Of a DNA stretch of 64,000 bases, positions 33,679-42,810 are shown piece after piece (position 1 is the first letter of the stretch; every line of letters starts with the position of its first letter). The DNA is from Fragilaria crotonensis. Lineage: Eukaryota > Bacillariophyta > Fragilariophyceae > Fragilariales > Fragilariaceae. The stretch spans positions 1 through 64,000 of the forward strand of contig JAKSYS010000207.1 in NCBI GenBank assembly GCA_022925895.1, written 5' to 3'. A program made the translations under genes and the position numbers. The notes beneath the pieces were generated by a model, which was given only the letters and a program-made list of their open reading frames with translations, was not told the origin of the DNA and did not search any database.

Positions 33679-35003
33679 TCCTGCCACTTTACCTTGCCTA
33701 CCACTTCCCAGAATATGCCAAATACTTTGGAGTCCCACTTCTTCTTGACAAAGGAATCTATGGCCTTGTCTACTCAGGCAAATATTGGAACATTGAATTC
33801 TCTGAATGGCTATACTCTCAAGGATTCATCCAATCCCAAGCAGAACCATCCTATTTTGCTTACTATGACAAACACAACCAATGGCTTCGCCTCCTATTCT
33901 TTGTCGATGACATGCTTTATGTTGGAAGCAATGATTCCATCGAGAAATCTTTCGAAGATTCCGTCCGCAACCGCTTTGACGTGAAATTCCTTGGTCCTGC
34001 ACAATGGTTCCTGCAAATGCGCATCCACCGCCACAAAGATTCCACTTACACTCTAGACCAACACCGATATGTCTTGAACGCTCTCCAACGTTATGACCCG
34101 AATTCCGAATTCCCTGAACGCGAAACTCCCTTCCCACCCGATTACGTCTTCACCAAAGATAACCGCCCTGTCACTGATCATGACAAGTCTATAATTGAGA
34201 AAAGACATTCCCGCCTCCCGTTTCGCTCAGCCGTATGCACCCTACTTTATCTAGCATATAACACACGTGCCGATATCCTTTTTGCAGTCTGCAAACTTGC
34301 AAAAGCCTGCATCTGCCCCGGTGAACTTGACTTCCGCGCCCTTATCTGGTTATTTGGCTATCTCAGACGCCGACCCAGCTATGCTTTGAAATTCTATCCT
34401 GATGGCACTTCTAACCCAATCTATAGTATCTGTGCCCAACACAGCATTCCATACTCTGACCTGACTGTCTTCTCTGATGCCAGCTGGCAAGATTGCCCTG
34501 ACACTGGCAGATCAACTGTTGGATACATGATCTTTCACAATGGTGCCCTCATTGAAGCCAACTCAACAATGCCTACCCCAATTGCAATGTCAACCTCTGA
34601 AGCTGAATACATGGCTGCCTGTTCTGCAACTATGGCTACTGCCCACATCAGAATGCTTTTATATGATATGACATACCTTGGCACTAAACAATGGCGCGAA
34701 TCATCCCAACGTTTACCTACAATCCCATCTGTCCTTATGATTGACAATGAAGCAACTGTTCAAATTGCCAAGAATGGCAAACTAACTCGCAAAACTCGCC
34801 ACATTGAAAGACGCTTTCACTTTGTCCGCCAAGGCCAACAAGATGGTACTCATCAACTCTATTGGATCCCTTGTGACTCTCAACTTGCTGACATCCTAAC
34901 CAAGACTCAGACATCATCCAAGATTGATCCTCACCTTGACAAAATCTTTTGCACACTCCCTGATCACCTACTTTCTCCATCACCAATTTCTACGGAGATC
35001 TGA
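33546..35003 (+). pseudogene. Element A reverse transcriptase and RNase H
   Basis: After the shift near 33575 the frame reads DFIGAYLQAKVIG, GIYGLVYSGKYW and LLFFVDDMLY (the Y/F-x-D-D box), then RNase H with VFSDASWQD, STSEAEYMAA, MIDNEATVQ and CDSQLADILTKT. All catalytic residues are readable. The stop lies at 35001-35003 before the AAGAGGGG tract (35007-35014) and the right LTR. Apart from the shift at its start this is an undamaged domain pair. Confidence 0.9.
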
Positions 35004-35006
35004 TTC

Positions 35007-35014
35007 AAGAGGGG
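35007..35014 (+). other. Polypurine tract of element A
   Basis: AAGAGGGG directly precedes the right LTR (TGACAG). Element C has the same tract before its 3' LTR, supporting their relationship. Confidence 0.75.
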
Positions 35015-35918
35015 TGACAGACTTTTAGTACCGCTCCTACGTATTTTTACTATCTACATTATCCAGTAGGACACTTCACATTAGGCTAGTAAACAGTATA
35101 CGTCGTACCGTTACTGTCGCACGGGAATCATATCCCACTCCAAAATTGCAACGATCAAATTCATGTCGTTCGTTATAAAAACGATCGTTTTCTCGCCCGG
35201 CGCTTCACCTCGTTCGCTCTCTTCAGACGTACGAACTTTCAGACGTGCACTCTTCAGACGTACACCGTTTCTTTTGTGATCCTGAGTGTTCCTGAAGAAC
35301 ACTCATCAAAAGAAGTTGATCATCATTTGATGATCAACAATTTCTCACAAATTTGTCTACCACTGTAAATATATTTAGCCGGCCCCCGATTTTTAACAAT
35401 GTACAATTTTCGTAGCAGCGTAACTGACCATGACGACTTTTTACCCGCCGTCGTCACGATTCAGTCCCCCTGTAGCGATAGCCAGTGTACTAGTACCCAC
35501 TTGGCTACCGACGTCACCGTAGGACTCCACCCACGTCCACATACTGTAGTGTCACCTACGCGCAACGTAGCACCATCTACTTGCATCGTACCTACAGATA
35601 CTAGCACAGTTGCTTCGCCTACTAGCACTGTGTCTACGTCTACATGTACTGTAGTTACGCCTAGTCATACCGTAGCTCAGTATACCCGTCCAGTAGACTC
35701 CCACGCGTATACCGTCGCGTCTGCTACTAGCACTCCCGCTTCCTCTGCCGCTAGCGTAGCATCCAGTAGTCCTGAAACCGTAGCACCGGCCAACGTTCGT
35801 ACTGTAGCGACCGATACCGTCACCGTGACGTCACCACCTGCCTGCGACCCCGGTCTGGCGTGCGCCCGATTTAACCATGGTCTGGCCTCCACTCCGCGCT
35901 CGCACGCAGAATCTATCA
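35015..35918 (+). repeat. Right (3') LTR of element A
   Basis: 904 bp, matching 7646-8549 with about 12 substitutions. It starts TGACAG and ends ATCA. The 174-codon Ser/Thr/Val-rich frame at 35399-35923 is preserved. Confidence 0.95.
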
Positions 35919-35990
35919 GGTAGTACGTGAAGCGGTCAGTATTGTGACGTCACGCTTGACGTCATTTCTGTGCATTCTAATTGAAAGCAC

Positions 35991-36032
35991 GCATACGCAC
36001 AAATGCATACGCACAAATGCATACGCACAAAC
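35991..36032. repeat. 14-bp tandem repeat, three copies
   Basis: GCATACGCACAAAT is repeated three times, with the last base changed in the third copy. Confidence 0.9.
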
Positions 36033-36202
36033 GCGGGATTCGTGCCACTACAGACCATTAGAAAATTAATTGGGTGGCTCGATCCAGCCGGCCATGCGTT
36101 ATTCGAACGTTCGACTCTTGAATTCAGAGTACTCCCCCCACTATTCTGCACAATAGAGTGATAACGGTAAAACCGATCCTTTGAACGATTGTAACTTGTC
36201 GA

Positions 36203-36293
36203 GAACTTCGAATTACTCAACAGGCGTGCACTATGTTGTCACTGGTGCATCGAAGAATAGCATAGTGCACGCCTGTTGAGTAATTCGAAGTTC
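36203..36293. repeat. Perfect inverted repeat, 33-bp arms, 25-nt loop
   Basis: Arms 36203-36235 and 36261-36293 are exact reverse complements. They could be the ends of a tiny MITE, a foldback element, or a small-RNA hairpin precursor. No flanking duplication was seen. Confidence 0.92.
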
Positions 36294-36764
36294 TGACCGA
36301 GCCCCTTTTGTGTACTGGTAGTCGTGTAGATACCACGTACGAAATCGGTTTCTCGATTGTGTTTCATCGTTGCAGGTCATGTGGATCACTCAAGGGCCAA
36401 GGCAATACTTAAGGATAATTTTTTAAATTATTCATTACGTTGATGTAGTCTTCAATATCAGAAATGACGTTAAACATCGGCCGTGCCGCCTTGAAAATAC
36501 GGCCCATAACCAAAAATCGATCCACCCAATTAAAGGTCGAATGGTCTCTAGTGCTAGCACTTGATTTAAAATCCGTGCGAAGTCAAGTGCTCGTACTTGG
36601 GAACCCGAGCAATACGTCTAGGCATACTGCTACGTATGGGTACCCTATTTCAAGGTTTGGGACTAACGGTGCACTATCGACGTATTCACGGTAGTTCCTT
36701 AATTCACGCAATATATCCTACTATATTATAAATTAATTGTGTGCGTGCGTGTGTGCGTGCGTGC

Positions 36765-36954
36765 GTGCGTGCGTCTGTTACGGAGTATGACCACTCTGGG
36801 GTACTGGATCAAATGAATACTGTCTCATACTCGGAAGTATGTATGTCATACATGCATACTGGAGTACTCCGTAAGCGATGTCGGTAAGATTTGCATATAC
36901 GTAGTTGCGTCAGTGCGTGCGTCTGTTACGGAGTATGACCACTCTGGGGTACTG
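36765..36954. repeat. 42-bp direct repeats with a short inverted element between
   Basis: Positions 36765-36806 and 36913-36954 are identical. They follow a GTGC-rich simple repeat (36739-36775). TTACGGAGTA (36778-36787) also has an inverted partner TACTCCGTAA (about 36865-36874), so a small foldback unit of about 97 bp may be embedded. Confidence 0.8.
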
Positions 36955-37404
36955 CACTACTTGCGTATAGTACTGAACTGTACAAACAGTACACACAACC
37001 GTGCACAAACCATACCGTACACGTATTCCAAAAGTCCGACCAATTGGGAGGTACCCACTAGTATATTAAATAGACATGGGAAACTGAAGTTCTACTACTG
37101 TATCGTTACGAATAAAACACTGCAAGGATTCGAGGTCGAAGGAAAGGAAGCAACGCGAAGCTTAAGTGTAATCCAAATATTGTTCTTATTTTTTTACACT
37201 CTTTTAATAATCGTTTCAGCATCATCTTTCTTATTACCTTCATCTAACCATTTCAGGTAAGATTATGCACAGTCACTCTGTTCCAATTTACACGAATGAT
37301 GAGGGAAAAATACGGCTACGATCATAACCTTCCAAGTTCCAAGTGCATACTTTCACAAATCTCACTCCACACTGACCAGCATCGCTTTATAGCTTGATCT
37401 GATC

Positions 37405-38316
37405 ATGGTGATGGTAAGCCAATCAATGAAACCGGCTCGAAATGGTTGGTTGTTTGCATTTGCAATCTGTACCTCCTTCGGGATTGTGATGGTGAACTTG
37501 AAACTGACGACCCCACACGTGCGGTTAGCAACTACGACAAGAAAATCGCGACTGGGCGATGGCTGCTACCATGTCTATTTGGACGTGGGTGCAAATATTG
37601 GAGTTCATGGTCGATTTCTGTTCGAGCCTCACATGTATCCTAACTCGAAAAAATCTGTCCCATTGTTCAACAAGCAGTATGGCCAAGATCGTGCCAACGA
37701 GGACTATTGTGTTTTTGCTGTTGAAGCCAATCCCAACCACTGGCCAAGGTTAAAAAATGTCAGTGACGCGTATGCTGCATTGGGTTGGAGGTATCACTAC
37801 GTTCAGGCTGCCGCCTGGGATCGGGATGGGGTCATGGTTTTTCATCACCAGGGAGATACAGGCCATAATGAGTGGGGCTTCTCGGTCAAGAAGCGGACAG
37901 TCCAAGGTGTCAACGCTGTTGACGTTCCATCCATTTGTCTTTCTGAATGGATTCAACGTGAAATTCTTGAGAGGGAAATTCCAGAGATTCCTCGCTCCCG
38001 AAGACAATACCCAAACCCAGTTGTTGGAATGAAAATGGATATTGAAGGATCTGAATACATCGTTCTTCCTGACCTGATGCTTACTGGAGTTTTTTGTCAA
38101 CTGACGTTCATGTTTGGAGAGGTACATCCGCATTTTGCACCGCTCAATTTCACCGGTCAAGGAGTTGATCTCACCACGCGTAAAAGCGCCGAAGTGCTTC
38201 AAGATGCATTGACCACTGTCGTCAAGGCCTCTCGAAACTGTAAAGCGAAATACTTTCCGGACATTGATGATGAATCCTATTTGCACGATGGAGTGCCACT
38301 TCCTGACATCAAGTGA
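37405..38316 (+). CDS. FkbM-type SAM-dependent methyltransferase, membrane-anchored
   Basis: A single frame of 303 codons from ATG 37405 (the earliest ATG, and only 5 codons before the next). A hydrophobic segment at residues 14-32 (GWLFAFAICTSFGIVMVNL) gives a type II signal anchor, so the enzyme would face the lumen of the secretory pathway. The methyltransferase part has YLDVGANIGVHG (SAM-binding loop), FAVEANP (acidic end of strand 2) and MKMDIEGSEY, the typical FkbM D-x-E-G-x-E box. FkbM enzymes usually methylate hydroxyl groups of sugars or small molecules; the substrate here is unknown. It has no frame break and no transposon in it. Confidence 0.85.
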   Translation: MVMVSQSMKPARNGWLFAFAICTSFGIVMVNLKLTTPHVRLATTTRKSRLGDGCYHVYLDVGANIGVHGRFLFEPHMYPNSKKSVPLFNKQYGQDRANEDYCVFAVEANPNHWPRLKNVSDAYAALGWRYHYVQAAAWDRDGVMVFHHQGDTGHNEWGFSVKKRTVQGVNAVDVPSICLSEWIQREILEREIPEIPRSRRQYPNPVVGMKMDIEGSEYIVLPDLMLTGVFCQLTFMFGEVHPHFAPLNFTGQGVDLTTRKSAEVLQDALTTVVKASRNCKAKYFPDIDDESYLHDGVPLPDIK

Positions 38317-38353
38317 AAGGTAGACCCATACTGGAGACGTTGAGCACCTTGAT

Positions 38354-38394
38354 GGCACACATCATGCATCAAGTATGTCATCAAGATGTGTGCC
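38354..38394 (+). other. Hairpin downstream of the methyltransferase gene
   Basis: GGCACACATC (38354-38363) pairs with GATGTGTGCC (38385-38394), starting 38 bases after the stop codon. In a eukaryotic 3' UTR this may affect mRNA processing or stability. It is not a bacterial-type terminator. Confidence 0.55.
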
Positions 38395-38649
38395 TGAAAT
38401 CTTGAGTGTAAGGCGCAACCTACTAAATATCTGCATCAATACCATTCCATCCACTCTCTCAATACATCAAGTGTCAGCACTCTCACTTCATACACGTAGC
38501 GAAACTACGGGGTAGCTAAGGGCTTAAAAGCAGGCTTTGGAAGAATAATACAGTATGCATACTACATACTGGTATTGACTTCCTGACAGTGTTCGTGTGG
38601 TCGGTACACGAGTACTGGCCGACGGTAGACTTAAGGTTAGTAGGACCTA

Positions 38650-38667
38650 GTGTCTAGCCTCCCGGAG
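38650..38667 (+). repeat. Left arm of the palindrome flanking the piggyBac-like element
   Basis: CTAGTGTCTAGCCTCCCG is the exact reverse complement of 41402-41419. Together with the adjoining GGGGTTAA it forms the target palindrome of the transposon. Confidence 0.85.
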
Positions 38668-38682
38668 CCTTGGGGTTAATTA

Positions 38683-41391
38683 ACCCCGTCCCGATTTCCA
38701 CTTCGTGTGTACAAAAAATACTCAAGTCTACTAAAAAGGGGTCGGGTCGACGATGACGGTCAAAACGATGATGATGCTACAAATGAATGATGATTGAAAC
38801 GTTAACACATTGTTTAAATGTCATCTAAGTGTGTGTGGTTGCGAGTGCGAGCAATATGAGCAATATGGTCGAGGAAGCACCGTTTTCCATTTTTGGTTGC
38901 GCCAAGGAACACCGTTTTATTGCTATCATTGCAGTCACTACATTGCCAAGTTGTCTTCTTTTGACACTCCTTACATCGGCCTTGGTACCTAAATGATGTC
39001 TTTTCTCCATGGGCATTCTTAAGTCTCTTCACCGGAGTCAAGTGGGTGAGGACTCCAGCACGTGCACATCCACTTTCCACGGCCCTGATGCATGCCTCTT
39101 GGTAGGATGTCCCATTTGGGGACGACCTCGGTCGTCGCGTTCCTGTTCTCCGATTGTCGCAGCTATTGTCAATAAGTTCCTCCGCAAGGAGGGAGTAAAA
39201 CTCCTTTTGTAGACACTTTCTTTGCTGCTGCGCAGAGGAAGTACCATTTTTGAATGCGTTGTACACGAGCCATGTATCGACGACGATCATGGCAAAAATA
39301 GAAAGGTTAACGCGAACCGACCAATCCTTCGTTTCGACCTTCTTCTCGATCCGAAGGTCGTCTTGACGATACCGATTGTGCCTGTTGATGGCACCACACG
39401 TAGTATGGTAGACCTCCGCAATTTGAGGTTGCTTGATGGTCATGGTGACCCGCTCCAGAGGAGCATTCCGATCTTGACTCACTTGCCGCCAACGGCAGTG
39501 AGTGTATGGCGTTCCTTCCGAGAGAGCCCCTGCTGTTGCAATACAGTACCTTCGTTCCCGATCCATCCACACGAAAGCAACCATAGCAGGATCCAGTTCG
39601 TCTGCAGAATCCGAAGCAAGGGCGAAGAAATCACCACGTTGGTTCAGTTCCACCGAAGTGAGGAAGGCTCTTGGGAAACCTCTTGTTGCGGTCTTGACGA
39701 CGCCGATGAAACGGAGGCCGTTCCGGAAGAGTTATTTTGCCGCTCCAACAGAAGCAAAGTACGAGTCTGCACAAACAATGCGATTCAAACCAAACCAAGG
39801 TGAGACAACAGATTTCAACACTTGTGTACCATGCAACAAACTTGACTCATTGTTTGGTTCATCATTGTCTTCCTCCTCACCGACGAGGTCAATACCTTTG
39901 ACCAACTTCAAACGCAACATCACTCCGCTTCTACCACACGCAGCGTTCTGAATTTCGCAGCCGTTCTCCGGCTTTCGGTCAATCGCGACGTATTGTGGAA
40001 GGCCGTGGTTGATCCAGTGCCCTCACTGGCCGTACCAACGGCTCATGGATTCGTCGACACAAATTGTGTCGGACGGAGTGAAATAATTTGCTCTGTGGTC
40101 GTTGAAGTTCGCGACAAAGTCATCCACCAACTTCCACCGATGTTGCTCAGTACTTTCGTTCTCAGCTTGTTCAGAAGGTTGCTTGCTCCATCGAATAGCG
40201 CGAAAGAGGTCGTCAAAGCGATGCTTTGACATACCGGTGAGTCCAAAGTGAGGTGCAGGTCGATACTTCATCGGCGCGACAGAACTCCAAAGACTCGCCC
40301 TGGATGTGAATTCAAAAGAAGTCATGAGTATTAACACACCAAAGAATTTCAGAAGCTCCGAGGTGTTAGTCGTATTGGCGTCCAGCTTCTCAAGCTCAAC
40401 GTTAGTCAGATCAACCATCGCAACAAGCTGTTTTGGAGGGAACATCAGAAGAAAGAAGTCGATGGCACTCATACCATTTATTGCTGAATTCCGTTGTCCA
40501 GGGTAGAGGTCCTCACCAACTACATTCCTCACACTCCACATACGTGGAGCGCAATTACCATTCAATGAAGTCTCAGTGCTGAATGCCCTCCGCCACTCAA
40601 CATGATGAGAAGTTGCAACAATGGAACGATCGTTCGCTGCAACAGTTGCTACAGCAACTGCTGGTGCGGCTGTCGTTGTCTCCAAACTCGCTCGTGCCTG
40701 CTGCTCCGGCTCCTCATCCGAACTTTGAATGGCATCAAGCATTTCTTGGGTGGTCATACCGGCAACAGAAGGTGCTCCGACGTTGATCGTTTCATTAACA
40801 TCTTCGACGTTTTCATTCACGAGTGCAGTCACGGGTTCATTGCTCACACCAGTGATCGATTCTGCGTCGGCCATCTTGATCCCTCTCAAATTCAACTGGC
40901 ACCTCTTAATAGTGCCACCACCAAGCTCGTAATCTGCGGTGACTAGAGTTGTTGCCCTTCTCCCGCCGTTCGATGAAGCGGAATCAACCGAAACGACAGT
41001 CCCATTAACGAACTTCGTTTTCGCGTTGGCTCCATATCGTCGATGGCACTCGGCCAGGACTGTCACGTGGTGAGCTTTCGCTTGCACCCGTGCCCGAACC
41101 ACATGTCGAGGATCATTTCTGGGCATTGTGAGCTCAGTTGCTTATGAGCAGATGCAGGTGCAGCACCACAAAGTTCATGGGGCAGCGCCAAAACAAACGA
41201 TTGAAATTCGGAAGCAAAAATTTTTAGCTGCTGAAAATTTTTAATAACTCTACAACAAAGAAGATTGAGCATACCCCCGTTGACGGCATGCCATCTAGAT
41301 GTGTTACGAAGGCATAGGCCAATCCTTAAAGCCAACGGACCTTGTCACCGAATTGGCGGAGCATATCCAAGGTTGGCAAAAACGAGGTTAA
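38683..41391 (-). mobile_element. piggyBac-like DNA transposon with TTAA target sites
   Basis: The left end reads TTAACCCCGT and the right end, inverted, TTAACCTCGT, each next to a TTAA (38679-38682 and 41392-41395), as piggyBac requires. The transposase lies on the minus strand (41126-38814). Because each junction shows TTAATTAA, the exact element edge could be 4 bp in or out. The insertion splits a palindrome (38650-38667 and 41402-41419). Confidence 0.85.
38814..41126 (-). pseudogene. piggyBac-like transposase with two in-frame stops
   Basis: One frame runs from ATG 41126 to 38814, broken only by TGA at 40023-40025 and TAA at 39732-39734. The N-terminal third is unrelated-looking and acidic. 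The DDE core has ICVDESMSRWYGQ (first Asp), then VCADSYFASVG (second Asp, about 39745) and YHTTCGAINRHNRYRQ, where Asn stands in the place of the usual third Asp (MGGVD in the insect family). The C-terminus is Cys-rich (RCKECQKKTTWQCSDC), like the piggyBac cross-brace zinc motif. The stops and the Asn mean this copy cannot make active transposase. Confidence 0.85.
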
Positions 41392-41401
41392 TTAACCCCA
41401 T

Positions 41402-41419
41402 CGGGAGGCTAGACACTAG
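41402..41419 (-). repeat. Right arm of the palindrome flanking the piggyBac-like element
   Basis: Exact reverse complement of 38650-38667. Confidence 0.85.
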
Positions 41420-41581
41420 AAGTCTAGCGTTGGACTTGGGCGATGGTGTTTTGTACACATACACCATGGCGGTAGATTTGTTGGTACAAGGATGTAGAAA
41501 TGTAGGAAACTTAGTAGTAAAGGCCTTTACTGTTTTTGGTTTGTGGAAATTATAAGATGAATTAAGGATGAAAAGTGAAGG
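41420..41581. other. Short gap between piggyBac-like element and SINE
   Basis: No gene or clear repeat is seen here apart from a nearby AGTCTAG inverted pair. It is too short to assign. Confidence 0.4.
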
Positions 41582-41597
41582 TGAGACTAGCAACATT

Positions 41598-41814
41598 CAA
41601 AAAAATCCCAGATCTGTTTTACATGCTGCCGCTGTGCTCATGATTAGGAGAACTCAACCCACACGGTACGATACTACCCTCTAGTGGATAGCGTCATACT
41701 GCAGGTTCATGAATCAATAGTTTTTTGACTTTTCTGCAGGACTTGAACCCACAGCCTCACCCAAAAGGATACCTCTGCTTGAGATTTTAGCCAACTATAC
41801 TATACACCAATCCC
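41598..41814 (-). mobile_element. tRNA-derived SINE with 16-bp target duplications
   Basis: Exact direct repeats TGAGACTAGCAACATT flank it (41582-41597 and 41815-41830). On the minus strand the 217-bp unit begins GGGATTGGTG, contains an A box-like TAGTATAGTTGG and a B box GGTTCAAGTCC about 50 bases later, then a tRNA-unrelated body, and ends GGGATTTTTTTG. This is the layout of a tRNA-derived SINE: pol III promoter head, body and T-rich tail. No acceptor stem pairs, so it is not a tRNA gene. It would depend on a LINE for movement. Confidence 0.82.
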
Positions 41815-41830
41815 TGAGACTAGCAACATT

Positions 41831-42139
41831 AGTTGGAGTCTCACAAATGAAGTGTGGTCTTAGTCCCACTTCCTGAGTGGTGTTTGGGAAGTGTTGTCCA
41901 TAGTAAAAAGGGTGTTGTTGAAGTTATCAACAACACTCATGATTTGAATTACATAGGAAGTAATTCAAATCATTTTTGTGTTGCAGACCGGTACCAAGTT
42001 CTGATTCTCAGAATTCTACTGGAACGGGTCACGGACAGACTAGGAAAGATAAAGGACTGTCTACTGTATTACCGTATGGTATTTAACCTTACAGTAAGTA
42101 CAAGAGACAGTGTGACAGAGTGACGGTAGATTCCTAACA
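41831..42139 (-). repeat. 3' LTR of element C, inner part
   Basis: On the minus strand the LTR starts TGTTAGGAATC at 42139, directly after AAGAGGGG. The far end is not determinable because no partner LTR is present; the SINE may lie within it. It holds a hairpin with 14-bp arms (41939-41952 and 41960-41973, 7-nt loop). Confidence 0.65.
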
Positions 42140-42150
42140 CCCCTCTTGGA

Positions 42151-42810
42151 TCAGATCTCTGGTCCCGGTGATGAAAGCATGTGGTCGGGGAGAACACAGA
42201 AGATCTTGGTGAGGTGAGGATTGATTTTGCCGGAGTATTGAGTCTTGGTGAGGATATTGGCAAGTTGAGAGTCACAGGGGATCCAATGAAGTTGGTGAAT
42301 GCCGTCTTGTTGGCCTTGATGGACAAAATGGAAACGGCGTTCGATGTGTCGCGTCTTGCGAGTGAGTTTTCCATTCTTGGCGATTTGGACAGTGGCTTCA
42401 TTGTCAATCATGAGGATGGCAGGTATGGAAGGAAGACGTTGGGTTGATTCACGCCATTGTTTGGTGCCAAGCTAGAGCATATTGTAGAGAAGCATTTGGA
42501 TGTGAGCTGTGGCCATTGTGGCAGAACATGCGGCCATGTATTCAGCTTCAGAAGTAGACATTGCAACAGGTGTAGGCATGGTAGAATTGGCTTCAATGAG
42601 AGCACCATTGTAGAAAATCATGTATCCAACAGTGGAACGGCCAGTGTCAGGGCAGTCTTGCCAGCTGGCGTCGGAGAAAACGGTGAGATCGGAGTATGGG
42701 ATACGATGGTGAAGGCAGATGTCATAGATGGGATTTGAAGTGCCATCGGGGTAGAATTTGAGAGCATAGTAGGGGCGGCGGCAAAGATAGCCAATGAGCC
42801 AAGATAGGGC
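42151..42810 (-). pseudogene. Element C RNase H, broken
   Basis: A segment homologous to element A RNase H (STSEAEYMAA-like, then MIDNEATVQIAKNGK and CDSQLANILTKT) is read in at least two frames. It ends before the AAGAGGGG tract. Confidence 0.82.

Larger units (their letters stand above)
7646..35918 (+). mobile_element. Element A: very large Copia retrotransposon with two nested insertions
   Basis: Two 904-bp direct LTRs (7646-8549 and 35015-35918), both starting TGACAG and ending ATCA, bound the unit. Inside, on the plus strand, come a primer-binding-like site, a very long ORF1, gag, protease, integrase, RT and RNase H, then a purine-rich AAGAGGGG tract before the right LTR. The order IN before RT marks it as Copia. 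Removing element B (10610-26900 plus one target copy) leaves about 12 kb, roughly twice a normal Copia. The LTRs differ at about 12 positions by eye (about 1.3%). The flanks (CCTAT left, GGTAG right) do not form a target duplication. Several frame shifts make it inactive. Confidence 0.93.

Noticed and set aside
35991-36032. CRISPR array
   Set aside because: Three direct 14-bp copies without spacers; a plain tandem repeat.
36913-37260. Small plus-strand frame upstream of the FkbM gene
   Set aside because: It covers a repeat and shows no domain, Kozak context or conservation signal.
38354-38394. Hairpin as a rho-independent terminator
   Set aside because: The DNA is nuclear and eukaryotic, and no T run follows; kept only as a 3' UTR hairpin.
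41735-41814. Functional tRNA gene on the minus strand
   Set aside because: A and B boxes exist, but acceptor stem halves do not pair; the 16-bp duplications show a SINE instead.
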